64,000 nucleotides of DNA from Hevea brasiliensis (Eukaryota > Streptophyta > Magnoliopsida > Malpighiales > Euphorbiaceae), in assembly GCF_030052815.1 (NCBI RefSeq), contig NC_079502.1, forward strand, positions 7,468,103 through 7,532,102, in the 5' to 3' direction. Below are positions 1 to 12,570 of this stretch, piece by piece. A program made the translations under genes and the position numbers. The stretch's first letter is position 1, and every line of letters begins with the position of its first letter. The notes beneath the pieces were generated by a model. It was not told where the DNA came from, made no database searches, and was given only the letters and a program-made list of their open reading frames with translations.

Positions 1-240
1 CTCTAATCTGTTCCTTTTTTTAGAGTGGATGTGTTAAAAAATACTCCAATTCCTCTCACAACCTAAAGCATTGCATGTTTGACTTAAAACTCAAGTTGCT
101 AACTTTTGCAAATTTGGTGCACTGCTTCTATGACACAACCACCATTCATCTACATAAAAAATCAAATATCAAATAATGAAAGTGCATCTCCATACTATTT
201 CTTCTCTAGTTTTATGAATAGCCTCATATAAATATCCCAT
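1..240 (-). pseudogene. hAT-type transposase, C-terminal remnant (distal to LTR insertion)
   Basis: Read on the minus strand from 240 to 1, this is the continuation of the transposase interrupted at 2821. The first residues GYLYEAIHKTREEI follow directly on the RPSM that precedes the insertion point. Near the window edge is PNLQKLA followed by SQTCNALGCERNW, the conserved hAT C-terminal dimerisation motif of plant DUF659/BED-type transposases. It is decayed. A TGA follows CTFII, the stretch between there and the PNLQKLA motif is much shorter than usual for the family, and a TAA stands directly after CERNWSIF where Glu is normal. The frame runs off the left edge, so the true end is not seen. 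Family assignment rests on motif recognition. Confidence 0.75.
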
Positions 241-242
241 TG

Positions 243-2820
243 TGTAACACCCCAAAATTTTAAATTTTATTATTTTATGAGCATTTTTGGTATTTTAATT
301 TTATTTAAATTTTAGGAATTTTTTTGAGATTTTTCGGATTTTAAAAATCGGGTTCGATTTTTCGAAAATATAAACGTTGATGATTTTTTAAAAATTAATT
401 TAAAGACCACGTGGCAAAACTAAAAATATATTTGGAATCTACGTATTTTTCTGAGTTTTCTGAAATTTTTTCGGAATTTTTGGACCTCGTTTTCGGTCCA
501 GAGGCAGAGTAAAAATTCAAAATTTTGTATCCTGAATCGGACCGGCCGAATCAAACCGGAACGGATCGGACCTGTCGAATCGGACCGGCCTTTTCTTTTT
601 CTTCCTTCTTCCTCCCGCGCGCGTCGACCTCTCTCCCTTCTCTCTCTCTTTTCTCTCTCCTCTCTCCTCCCTCCTCCCCTTGCCGCGCCGCCGCCTCCCC
701 TGCCTTCCCACCTTGCCGGCGCCTCACCTCGGTCCTCCCCCATGGCCGTGACGTTCAACTTCCGCCAAATCCGCCGATCCACCAATTGGATCGGGTCTTG
801 TGTCTAAAATCATCTACTCGACGAGAGCTTTCCATAGACACCAAGAACACCAAAATCCATCGAGCGGTTTGTCCAATTTTTGCCCGGGAAGTTTTAGCCC
901 ATTTTGACTTTCGGGCTAGATTTCTCACAAACCGTGAATCCCACGAGAAAACCTAGAGTACCAAAGCGCTCTACTCGTCGAGAGCTTCGCGGCGACATAA
1001 ATTTCAAAATTTTTCGACACCGTTTTTCGGTGGGTCTCACGGAACTTCGCAGTGTCTTTTCGAGCATTAAATGAGCTTAGAAAATTCTGAAAAATTTATG
1101 TACTAACCCCCGTGTTGTGGGCTTCGTGTAGGTATCCTCAATTCGCGGAAATTCGACAGTTGACCGGGTCTGCAAATTTTGGGCCAGACAGACCCGTTAC
1201 CGGAAAAGTCTCCAAATTGGACCAAGGTTTTGGCTACCCCCCCATTGTCAGACGTCCCGAGCGCGTCCCCGAAGTCGGAATTGGCAAAGGTAAACCCAAA
1301 CCTTGTTTTTTCGTAATTTTCTAGTGCTTAACTAGGATTAAAAATCCATTAAATATTCGTGGTAGCTCAAAAAATTATGATTCTTTTTGCAATAGCTTAG
1401 TAATATTGCTAAGGACCGCGGGGCAAAGTTTTAGGATTTTTAGAGCTTGTTTGGGCAGTTTTTGCAAAAATGATTAATTATAAGGATTAAATTGAAATTT
1501 TACATATTGTGATGGATGACTGATTTGATAGGCCCAGGAGGGGCTGTGTGATGTGATTGAGTTGTGGATATATGGATTGTGAATATAGAAGTGTATTTTG
1601 AGCCCTTTTGCAGGTTGGGTAGGTCCTAAGTATAGGGGAGACTCTGCCGGATTTTCGGCACGACTTAGGACGTATTTGGTCTTTTCTTGATTGTATCGAG
1701 TCATTTATATTAAAAATTGTAATGTAATTGTCAGGTGAGCCGGGACAGCCTTCTTCCTTCGCCCAGCCGCCACAGTGACCGTTGTCAAGTCTGTGAGTAA
1801 AATATTAATTTTAATTGTAATTTCACTATTATTATATGTTCAAGTATGCCCATGCATTACTTATATGCATATATTTATGTAGTTAAACTCTAGGCACGAT
1901 TTATGTTGCATTGATAACTGTTAAAGTGCCATGTATGTTGCTGTGGTAATTTGGAGCAGTGTGCGTGTGTTGGCGTGCGTGTGATGTGGTGTAGACTATG
2001 GATAGGACGGGTAGACACGGCTTGAGATATTCGCTGGGACCCGGTCCTTCGGGGTAGACACGGCTTGAGTTCTTCGCTGGGACCCCGATTTGGTTATTAA
2101 GTGAAAGTCCGAGCTGAGTTCTTGTTGCACTTGGAATTAAGAGAGTATAGGGATCACTCCATATATTATGATTGATGTTACTGGGTGTGTGAGTGCTCCA
2201 AATTACCTTTTTGATGTTATGATGTGAATTTATTACTAATGTTGCATTTCACTCTACAGGGTGCACTAGTTCTAGATAGTTATAGAGATTATGGTTAAAA
2301 TTGATATTTTACTCTCTGAGTCGAACGCTTACTCCTGTTCAATATTTTTTCAGGCTACAGGAGGATTTTATTGTGGTTAACCTGCTTTTCTTCTTCGCAG
2401 GTTGTTATTCAATATTTGTGTAATTTTATTTACTCCTAGATTTTTGACATGTGTTAGAAATATTTAAATGATTCGGGTCTGTAATATAATTGTTATGTGG
2501 ACCTGTAAAAATATTTTATGCATGATTGATGGATTGGATGAGGGAGCTGAGCTCCCATTTATTTTTATGATGATGAGTATGTGAAGGGTGAGCTGAGCTC
2601 CCCAATTGATGTTATATTTTGTTTACAGATCGGGTGAGTCAAAAACTCCCCGTTGAAAGGTCCACTTTATGGCCGGACTCCGTCCGGTTGATTTCTTGAA
2701 ATTGGCCCAAATGGGCCTTAGAGTTGGGTTAAGTGAATAGTTAAGCTTACTACGGGCCTCGGGGGCTTTAGGCTGGCCCAGATCCTAGTGCCGGTCCGGC
2801 CCATAGGTTGGGCCGTGACA
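243..2820 (+). mobile_element. Solo LTR, 2.58 kb, TGTAACACCC family, copy 1
   Basis: The element begins TGTAACACCC and ends GGGCCGTGACA, so it has the TG...CA ends of an LTR. It is flanked by a perfect 5-bp direct repeat CATTG at 238-242 and 2821-2825, the target-site duplication of an integrase. It contains no gag-pol reading frame: open frames of 60-143 codons inside it (such as 525-956) lie in the CT-rich tract and have no recognisable motif. Copies of the same family occur at 16194-18897 (minus) and 19616-22764 (plus), aligned end to end. The long LTR and TGTAACACC start resemble Ty3/gypsy elements of plants, which is inference. One LTR between matching duplications means the internal region and second LTR were lost by LTR-LTR recombination. 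Confidence 0.85.
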
Positions 2821-4338
2821 CATTGAAGGTCTATCATCACTGTTAACCATTCTCAAAACACGGACTAAAGATTCAGTGATCTGCACAATTAATGCATATT
2901 CTTTCCAAAATGATGAATCCAACACATCCTGAACAAATCTTCTCCCTTTACTTTCCTTAGCATATGCTGATAATGTCCAATCTTTGGATGTCGCCATTGC
3001 TCGCAATGCATCTTTTTGGAGATAATATACTTTGCAAGACAATAAAATTAGTGGCAAATTGAGTAGGTGCTGGACGAAGAATCTCCCTTCCACCAGTAAA
3101 TTTTCTTATCAAATATAAAGGGAAGCAATGATTGTATATATAACTTGTGATATTCAAAGCATGATACACAACAGCATTAACTTCATCTAACTTACTAATA
3201 TTTTGCAATATTAAATTTATGCAATGAGCAGCATAAGGGGACCAAAATAATGTGGGAAACTCTTTTCTAACAACTTTCCAACAGCAACATAATTTGTAGC
3301 ATTATCAGTGACAATATGCACTATATTTTCCACACCAACAGATAAAACTACCTCTTTAAACAACTTAAATAACATGTCCACAGTTTTTGAAGCATCAATT
3401 GATTTTAAAAATATTGTCCCTAATAAACCAGAAAGTTAATTAGAGTTCTTCTACACTGGTTTGTCCATCCATCAACCATGATTGTGCCACCAGTTTCCTT
3501 CCAAGTGGTTCGATAACCTATCAATATATTTTTTAACTTCTTCAACATTTTTTGACAATAAATGACTACGAAGATTATAAAAATTTGGACCTTTGTAACC
3601 AGCACCCATACTAGCTATAGCGTCAATCATAGGCTGATAATATTTTGAATTAACAGAATTGAAAGGTATGCATGCATCAATCATTCGTCTTGAGATAGCC
3701 ATATCACACTTTTCTATAGCTCCCTTGCTTTGTAACACAATTTCGATAGTTGGTTGAGCACCAGGAGTTATTCTAGGCATGAAGTACGAACTAATTCCAA
3801 CAGACTCTTTCACTCTTTTACTTCCAGTAGATCTCCTTACGCTGTGATGAATACCTCTCCCTTAACCTTGAGGACTAGAAGTGTACTTAGTATATGAGGG
3901 AATTTCTTGAATATCATCATCACCAGTGTTTCTTTCTCTATAAATATTCTCCTCGTATTCTCTGTAGCGTGGACCAAATGGATTTTATTCATAAAAAATT
4001 TCTTGACTTCTTCTTTCTTTGGCAGCAAAATCATCTAAATTTTGCTTAATTTGATAGTGAACATCAAGAGGCACCTTTAAATAAGACTCAGCTTCACCTT
4101 TTACTCCAGTAGTATGCTGTTTAAATCGATTAATGCCACCAAAAAAAACTTTGCTACAATACAAACAAATTATCTTCTTTTTCTTCCTATTACCAACATA
4201 ATCAGGCAACTCCTTACAATGACCCCAAGCTTGATCATTTTCTCCTCTAACATTGATTCTTTGAGGAGATGTGCCACTTCCTATTGCAGATATTGATCCA
4301 ACAATAGACGGTGTGTTGCTTGCCTCTGTTGAAGACAT
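2821..4338 (-). pseudogene. hAT-type transposase with BED zinc finger (broken)
   Basis: The start codon at 4338 opens a frame with a BED-type zinc finger at about residues 35-80: AWGHCKELP, then CLYCSKVFFGG, then NRFKQH with the final His. After it come DUF659-like segments in shifting frames. One (about 3813-3472) carries GAQPTIE, MIDACIPFNSVNS and YYQPMIDAI. The next frame (about 3530-3420) carries MVDGWTNQ, the usual MSDGW-type catalytic neighbourhood. The last (3093-2821) carries VYYLQKDALRAM and VRVLRMVNSDDRPSM. At least two frameshifts and several stops separate these, so no full protein is made. The frame is cut at 2821 by the solo LTR and resumes at 240. It is a dead member of the plant hAT superfamily. 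Confidence 0.8.
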
Positions 4339-4547
4339 TGAAGCTTAAAAAAAAATCCAATATTTCCATTAGCATTTAACAAATATATAGAACTTTCAAT
4401 ACTTGATTATTTATAAGTACTCTAGTTAAAAAAAAAAAAATAGTCTTCATCTCATTTCTTTTAATAATTAATGAAATAGGGTTTACTATAGTAGGAAAAA
4501 GAAAAAGAGTCCTAGCATGTTAATTTCTTGCCATGTGACAGTAGAAT

Positions 4548-4549
<2 letters not shown>

Positions 4550-4610
<61 letters not shown>
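4550..4610. repeat. (TA)n microsatellite
   Basis: An uninterrupted AT/TA dinucleotide run of about 60 bases lies just upstream of the hAT pseudogene start. A shorter TA run continues at about 4854-4869. Confidence 0.95.
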
Positions 4611-4615
<5 letters not shown>

Positions 4616-5760
4616 GCATTTACATTACCAAGTTAGCCTTTAAAAGAGTTTGGCTTTTGTAGGTATGACTTGCACTTTCCCATTCAATTAAAGGGCTTTT
4701 TTGACTTATGGACAAAGTATTAACAAACCCAATAAACAAATTAAATATGTCATAAATAAATTAAACTGACATTTACTATTAACTGTCTTTTATTATAAAA
4801 TATAGTTTTATGACTTTTATCCCTCAAATTTAATGTTGAAAAATATAAAGCAATATATATATATATATACACACACAGCACATGAGGCAGAAAGAAAATT
4901 AATATGTATGATTGTAGGGCCATGAAGACAATCATGATTAATATGCAGCACATGTGGAAGGAACAGAACAAATTAATAATGGCTTCTATTATAAAATATA
5001 GTTATATAAAGCATTATATAGCTATTGCAATAGGGCCATGGAATGAAGACAAATTTCTCACTTTCAAAGCACACATGGCCACGTTTCAGTTCCTTCAACA
5101 TGTATACAACACATGTGGAAGGAAGTAACATATATAAACCCATTACAATCCAGTAGTGCTACAGTCGAATTTATCCATTACAATCCAGAAAATATAAACC
5201 CATTTCTCCAAAATGAAAAAAAAAAAAAGTGAAGGGATTAAACAAACCACTCTTTGCAATATCCAAGATGTGGATGATGATGGTGGAGCTTAGCTTTTTG
5301 TTATAGCTTTCACAGTGGAGATCGACAGTTGAAGATGGATGGAAAGGAAGTGTCTCTATTTCTAAAGATGGAGCTTCTAGAGATGAAGATGGAGCTTCAA
5401 TTGACGACAATGGAGCTTCTAGAGATGAAAATGGCAACAACGAAATTGAAGGGAAAATGGGTTAAATTGTTGAAGTCTTGAAGACTTTTAGGGATTGTGA
5501 ATCTTCGAAGGGAAGAATTGAAGTGTGACTGTTGTTTAACAAAATTGAGATTTTGTGAGTGCCAAAATAAAAGGAATTAGGGCGAAACGGATGGAGTGTA
5601 TGCCGTTTTTGGTATGATTACCAAAACTTGACCGGTTCTCACGGGTCATTCGAGTCAAGCGATTCATTTCGGGTCTTCGTTGGTTCGATCGGTTCACACC
5701 GGTTTCTTCTTTAAGCGGTTCAAATGCAGAACTGAACAATTAAATAAGTAAATTTTAAAA
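4611..5760. other. Non-coding flank upstream of the hAT pseudogene
   Basis: There is no supportable gene here. The segment 5200-5740 is less AT-rich than its surroundings and ends in a run of ACCGGTTC-like motifs (5630-5715). It may be the 5' part of the hAT element, but no terminal inverted repeat could be identified. Short open frames here, such as 4750-4971 and 5536-5739, show no domain. Confidence 0.5.
5364..5434. repeat. Short tandem repeat, GATGGAGCTTC units
   Basis: The motif (G)ATGGAGCTTCTAGAGATGA recurs about three times in tandem with small changes (GATGGAGCTTC at 5367 and 5388, then AATGGAGCTTC at about 5409). The unit is roughly 21 bases. Function is unknown. Confidence 0.6.
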
Positions 5761-7400
5761 ATACAAAAATTAATTTATAAATTTTATTAAATTTAAATTA
5801 ATATGTGAGTTTTGTTAAATTCTAAGATTAAATTATTTAAATAAAAAATATAGTAAATAGTATTTTAATTATTTTTATTAAAATTAATTATAATTTATAT
5901 ATTAATTTATTAAAATATTAAAAATTAAATAGATGAATTTTAAAAATTATAAGAATTAATTTATAAATTTTGTTAAATTTTAAAAATTAAATTATAATTT
6001 ATGTTAATTTAATTTATGAGTAATAAACTTAATTTATTTAAAAATTTTTCATAAACAAATTTTTATAAAATTTTGGATTCGTATATTTTGGGATACTCCT
6101 TTGTATATTAAAATAAATAAATAAATAAATGATGGATGCTACTTCCTTTGCTTAGTGAAAAAGGGGAAATCGAAGGCTGAAGCAAAGGTGGGATCATTGC
6201 ACTGCCTGACCTCATCATACCCAATTGAAAATGGCCACTGCTACTCTCATCGTGCCTTGTACTTGTAAGCCAATTGACAACTTTGCTTGGCATCTATCTT
6301 CTTATTTGGAATATTCCCCAAAACAGCCAAAAGGAAATTTCCCCTCCCCTCTCCTCCACCGTACTTGTCACCGTCATTTTCTATTAAATATTATCACCAA
6401 AACAACAAATTATTGTTTTTTTATATATAGGAAAAAAAAAATCTAACCCGAGTACGACTAATTTTAAAATAAAATTATTATATAAAATATTTATGATAAT
6501 TTTATTATGATTATTAATTATAATAAATTTTAAAAATAATAATGAGATGGTAGCAGTAATATTTCTGTGGAGTTCTGGTTGTAATATTTCTGGCAATGAG
6601 ATAATGTAATAATGAGATGGTAGCAGCAATACTTCTGTGGAGTTCTGGTTGTAATGTTTCTGACAATGAGATAATGTAGATATGCCTGAGGTTGATATCA
6701 TTATTTTTTTATTTATGTTTTTATAAGAGTTTGAGATCGTTGAGAGAACTTTTATTTTTAATTTATTATTATATAACATAAAATTATTTATTAAAAAATA
6801 AATTAAAAAATAGAAATATAATTTTTAAATATAATTTTAATAACATATATTTTTATAAAAATTATAATATATAAATACATAAAAATAAATTATTTTCTAA
6901 TAGAAATAAAAATATATTATTATATAAAATAAATTAAAAAGATTCAAGGTCGTCTCCACTTTACATAATATTAAAATCAGGAAAGATTAATTGGGTATGA
7001 AATGAGTTTGAATAAATTTAAAAATAATTATCATCCTTAATAGTTCGTGTCATTTCATAATTAATTATTAAATTATATTATAATGTATCTCAGAAAATAA
7101 TAATTTATTTATTTATTTATATTTTCTTAAAAATGACAACTATTTAGAAAAAAACAAAGATGGTGTATTGTCATTATATGATTAATTTAAAATGGAGCGT
7201 ATTTTTTATTTTAAAATGGGATGATTTAATTTAAAAACTTGGGTTTTTTTTTATTTTATAATTATTTATAAAAATAAAGAAAAATGGAAATTAAGAGGTG
7301 GCAATAATTTAATAATTTACTGGAAGGTGCGTGTGGCCCACCAAGGTCGTTAGGTCATACAAAAGCCCAAAGCCAACGGCTTCTTAACTGTTTAAAATCC
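5761..7400. other. AT-rich intergenic region upstream of PAP15
   Basis: Very AT-rich sequence with many short homopolymers and no supportable gene; short open frames (for example 6225-6446 and 6384-6779) have no recognisable motif. It holds one 70-bp tandem duplication, listed separately. The last 300 bases before 7413 should contain the PAP15 promoter, but no individual element can be called with confidence. Confidence 0.6.
6541..6680. repeat. 70-bp tandem duplication, two copies
   Basis: AATGAGATGGTAGCAG begins at both 6541 and 6611. The two 70-bp units align along their whole length with about five substitutions, including the shared GTGGAGTTCTGGTTGTAAT and CAATGAGATAATGTA parts. Confidence 0.9.
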
Positions 7401-7571
7401 CAACACAAAATATTGTGGAATGTGGAATCCACAGTTTCCTTCCCTCTTTTTCTTCGCTTCGCAATCCATTTCTCCTTATCTTTTTCTCTTCAAAATTCTA
7501 TCCCACTCTCTCCATTCAACGCTGCTGCTTTTTCCTTCTTTTGTTTTGATGTCCATGGAACTTCGTTGACC

Positions 7572-8461
7572 ATGGAGTTTCGGGGATGCTCTGTTTTTGC
7601 GGCTTTTCTTATCAGAACTTTGGTTCTGCTTTTACCTACTGCTTTTTCTGTCTATGCCGAGATTCCTTCCACTTTGGATGGCCCATTTCAGCCCGTCACT
7701 GTTCCTTTTGACGTCAGCTTGCGTGGCAACGCCGTTGATTTGCCTGCCACCGATTCACGTGTTCGCCGCCGAGTCAAAGGATTCGAGCCTGAACAGATAT
7801 CGGTCTCTCTTTCTGCCTCTTATGATTCTGTTTGGATCTCCTGGATTACAGGTCCTTTCTCTTCTGGGTATTCTTTATTTGGTTTGGTTTGTATAATTCT
7901 TGTCGCAAAATCATGGCTTGCTGGGGTTAACCTATAATACGTTCCATGAAGCAATACTTTAGCCTGTAAATTAGGTTTCAGTATTGGAACTTGCATGTGA
8001 TTGTGACTTTGTTTCTTGCTTAAATTTGTGATGGGTATATGTTGCATTTTGCAGGGGCATTCCAAATTGGTTACAACATAACGCCACTAGACCCTACAAG
8101 TGTTGCCAGCGTTGTTCGTTATGGGAAGTTAAGATTTCCACTGAATCATGAAGCAAAGGGTTATTCTCTTGTTTACAACCAGCTTTATCCCTTTGAAGGT
8201 CTCCAGAACTACACTTCTGGAATCATCCACCATGTTCGTCTCGCTGGTATGGTTATTTCGTTTCTTTGATTGCGAATTCACTTGCTTGGCCAGTCTCTGA
8301 TACTTCCTCTCTTTCTTTATCCCATTTCATCATTGTTGGATTTATTATTTTCTTTCAATACCATGAAATTGTTCAACTGGCCAAGCCTATTAACTCTAGT
8401 GGCAGATCCTTTTATCCGGAGAATTTTAAAATTAATTAGATATCAAACCTGCAAAAACCAG

Positions 8462-8543
<82 letters not shown>

Positions 8544-11213
8544 TCATGCTGCCAGGTGTTTTTGTTTCTTGGTATTTACAGGGTTAAAACCTGACACAAA
8601 ATATTATTATCGATGTGGAGATCCTTCTATAGAAGCCTTGAGTGGTATTTACTCTTTCAAGACTATGCCAGTTTCTGGTCCAAGTAGCTATCCTAGCAGA
8701 ATAGCAGTTATGGGAGATCTTGGACTCACATTCAATACAACCACCACAATCAGTAATGTGATTCGAAACAAGCCTGAACTTGTTCTGCTGGTGGGTGATG
8801 TGACTTATGCAAATCTGTACCTCACAAATGGAACTGGTTCCGACTGTTATTCTTGCTCATTTTCAGAATCCCCCATACATGAGACCTACCAGCCTCGTTG
8901 GGATTATTGGGGAAGGTTAATTTCTTCTTTGTATTGCTATTTTTTTTCCTTCCTCTATTTTTCCCTTCCTTGAGTTTTTGGATAGTTTCTAATAGCTAGC
9001 TAGCTTTTTGAAGGATAAAATCTTGACATTTGTTTACCTGAACATTTCTTTACAGGTTTATGCAGTATTTAGTTTCTAAAGTTCCAGTAATGGTGGTAGA
9101 AGGGAACCATGAAATTGAACCTCAAGCTGGAAACCAAACATTTGTTGCTTACAGTTCTCGATTTGCATTCCCATCAGAAGAAAGTGGATCTTCTTCAACA
9201 TTCTACTACTCTTTCAATGCTGGTGGGATACATTTCATTATGCTTGGAGCATACATTGCTTATAACAAATCAGGTAAAACGACTTTTTTATGCTGCCATC
9301 ATGCATCACACTCAATGGTGTTCTGTTGTTACCTTCAGTCCTTGAGTGCACTTGGATGGTTCTTCGTGGTTCCAAATCATAATATTGATCTTAAATAAAG
9401 ATCATTTGTGGACTAATTTAAAATCAAATTATAAGTGGTTAAAAGTAATTTAAAGCTCAATGGACTTTGATTAAGAACTACAAAAAAATGACTTTGCAAA
9501 TGGTGCTTGGAGCAAATTTTTTTGGTCCAAACAGTAGCAATTGACCTGGGCCCAAATATGCATGCGCACAAATGGATTACTGTTTGAACTGGTGAGGGGA
9601 TAACCTTCATTTGAATGTATTACATAAGTATGCAGGAGTAGCCTTTTAGCTTTAGTTTTTTGAATAAGATGTGTGGAAGCGAGTAAGGCATTCATGAGAA
9701 GAAGCACACTGGACGCTAAAACTTTAAAGAAGCTTTTATTATATGCATCAAATTATGTGTAGGTCTGTGTTTCTCTCACAGATGATCAATATAAGTGGCT
9801 GGAGATAGACTTGGCTAATGTTGACAGATCTAGAACTCCATGGCTAGTAGCTGCATGGCATCCACCTTGGTATAGTTCTTACAAAGCCCACTATAGAGAG
9901 GCAGAGTGTATGAGGGTGGCAATGGAAGAATTGCTTTACTCATATGGTGTTGATATAGTCTTCAATGGACATGTAAGTGATGATAATCATTTTCGTGAAT
10001 GTTTTATTTTTATGGCATTGGAAGAAAAATTCCATTTATTATTGTTGGTTTGAATCATCTCCAACATACAACAAGAAATTAGTAGTGATTGAATTCTTAA
10101 AGCCAAGAGATGATATGCATATTTGAGTAATTTGAGTCATTTGAAATGCTATGCTATGAGAAACAAAGAATCATTTTATATTGAAGAAAGTTGGAATTTT
10201 TCCATTTCCGTTTTGGTATCTTGAATCCTTGATGCACCTAAATAACTTTAGGTCAATTTGCAATATTGATTCCATGCATATGCATCTCAACATATTAGTT
10301 TGATGGAATGAAGATCATGTACTTCACCTGAACATGTTTGCTATCAACTGCATTAATAACCCTCTGTTAATAATCAACCCAGGTTCATGCATATGAGAGG
10401 TCGAATCGAGTTTATAACTACACATTGGATCCATGTGGCCCTGTGTATATCACAGTTGGAGATGGGGGTAACCGAGAGAAGATGGCTATTGAACATGTTG
10501 ATGAGCCTGGCAATTGTCCAGAGCCATCAACTACTCCTGATCCTTACATGGGTGGCTTTTGTGCAATTAACTTCACAACAGGCCCAGCAGCCGGTAAATT
10601 CTGTTGGGATGGACAACCTGATTACAGTGCTTTCCGTGAAAGTAGCTTTGGCCATGGAATTCTGGAGGTACGCTCTCTTCCTCTCTCTCTCTCTCTACAC
10701 ACATGTGAATGCATCTATTTTTGCAGATTTATGTATCTTAAATAAGTCTTCTTGTAGAAATGTGGCATGTGTTTGAGCACAATGCAGTTGCATCATGTTT
10801 GACCCCCAAAGGATGTTTATTTGAACTTAATTCTACGTAATGATGTGCCTGAAGCAAACTAGTTTAAATTACTAAATTGAAAGGAAATGTGACCATCTTC
10901 ATGTTATCTCCAAGGATTATACAAAGAAAGAGACCAGATTGCTCTTGATATGGGATGTAAATATTTGCACCTCATCAGTCTTTTAAATCTTTACAACCTA
11001 CAATTTTCATAACACTCATAGCATTATAATCTTATCAAAAGCTTCAACTTTCAATGTAAATTGCAGGTGAAGAATGAGACTTGGGCTTTATGGACATGGC
11101 ACCGGAATCAAGACTCTGATGGGAAAATTGGTGATCAGATCTATATAGTGAGACAGCCTGATAAATGCCCTAAACAGAGCACTAGAACTAAATGCTGGTT
11201 TGCTGACATTTAA
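7572..11213 (+). CDS. PAP15: Purple acid phosphatase (PAP15-like phytase)
   Basis: A secreted dinuclear-metal phosphatase of the plant PAP15 type, a group known for phytase and broad phosphomonoesterase activity. Seven coding exons join in frame: 7572-7851, 8055-8246, 8582-8915, 9056-9273, 9782-9972, 10383-10667 and 11067-11213. All introns are GT-AG, giving 548 residues (Arabidopsis PAP15 is about 530). Residues 1-29 form a signal peptide ending VYA. The five metal-binding motifs are intact: GDLG (Asp203), GDVTY (Asp230, Tyr233), GNHE (Asn286), AWH (His368) and GHVH (His405, His407). Near-identity to PAP15 is plain in SNRVYNY, GDGGNREKMA and SSFGHGILE. The start at 7572 is chosen because it gives a clean signal peptide, but an in-frame ATG at 7413 with no stop between adds 53 residues. 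It looks fully functional. Confidence 0.93.
8466..8544. repeat. (TA)n microsatellite in PAP15 intron 2
   Basis: About 79 bases of uninterrupted AT dinucleotides end some 37 bases before the intron 2 acceptor (AG at 8580-8581). Such a run is likely to vary in length between individuals. Confidence 0.95.
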
Positions 11214-12570
11214 ATGGTTTTAGTAGGAAATAATAATAGATGAAAGTGCTGCAACCTCTTAACCATATGGAAGATGATGGAAGAGGAAAAACAGATGACT
11301 TCTGACCACTACATGTAGATAAATACAACGGGTGGGGCAACAGGCATCTTGTCTTTTGATGGATCATTCCTCATACAACACTCAACACACTAGGAAAAAG
11401 AAAAATTACTAGCCATTTTTGCATTGTAAATTGTAAAGTACAGATTATGGAGTGCTATTTACAGAATTTATAGTTTATATTGGACAATCCTCTTCTCCTC
11501 TCTCACACAGTTGTAATTGAAGAGGAGCAGAAGTTACATACGTATAGAATTATGGTTGGAAATCTGCTTGTCTTTGGCTTGTTTTGTTGTTTTCTTGCAT
11601 GTTGAATTGGAATTGACATAAAAAGAAGGGAAGGCAGATACTGTGAGAGAAATGGTGAGAAATTAGGCGAAAAATTCCAAAAACAATTGTGCAATACAAG
11701 CAACAACTATACATGGATGCCAATAGCCAACAAAATGACAAGCAGAAAGCCAAATGGCTGGACTCTCCATCTTTAAACCCATTTAGAACCTCCACAAGTG
11801 ACGTCTACATCAAGTGTTTATGACAGTTTAAGAAAAAAAATATATTCAATTATGTATATTTGGGCAAGGCATGGTTAAAAAAATAGCTATGGTTAACCTA
11901 AGCAAAGTCTAGTACTACTGTATTTGTCTTCTTTTGGAATGATAACGAGCAATTCTTGTTTAAACTCAATTTACCATAAATTTAAAATACAAACATATGA
12001 TTCTATTGCTTTAAGCACATTGCAATTTCAAAACATCCTTTTACAATACCAAATTTACAATTAAAATGAACATTTATTTTATTTCAATCTAGTTGGAAAT
12101 TATTGAATCTAATATGTTTGAAACTTGCTGCATGATGAGATTCTAATGTCAGAAATACCAATTCCAATCTCATTTTATTTCATTCTCTAATCCAACATAA
12201 AAAGATTCCTTAATCCAAAGAAACACATTATTAGTGAGACTAAACCCTTCTTTTAATAAAGAAATGGGACCACAATGCTTTGATAAAAGCTTTGATGATA
12301 GAACTTAATCTCATTCTTTATTGCTTGTGTTGTCACTTGTTCAGCCTTATCCTTCTTCCTCTATGGAAAAGAACAAAAGTACACTTCTGGAATCTGGACT
12401 AAATGCCAAACTTAGAAATTTTTTTTTCTTTTTTGCAAAATTTATCCAAACAAATCATTAAAATTCCAACATAAAGAACAGAAAAAGAGGAAAGAAAAAG
12501 GATGTTTACATGAATTTGAAATTTCTTGTGATTATAACTAACACTGGAAATTAAAAAGGAAAAAAAAAAC
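11214..12570. other. Convergent 3' flanks of PAP15 and the RING gene
   Basis: The 3' untranslated region of PAP15 probably occupies the first 200-350 bases. The part adjoining 12570 is the 3' side of the minus-strand RING gene. The middle is AT-rich and shows no further gene; small open frames (such as 11503-11795) have no domain. Confidence 0.6.

Noticed and set aside
420..956. Open frames of 121 and 143 codons on both strands in the CT-rich tract of LTR copy 1
   Set aside because: They overlap on opposite strands, are low-complexity Arg/Glu/Ser/Pro peptides, and sit inside an LTR with no known coding function.
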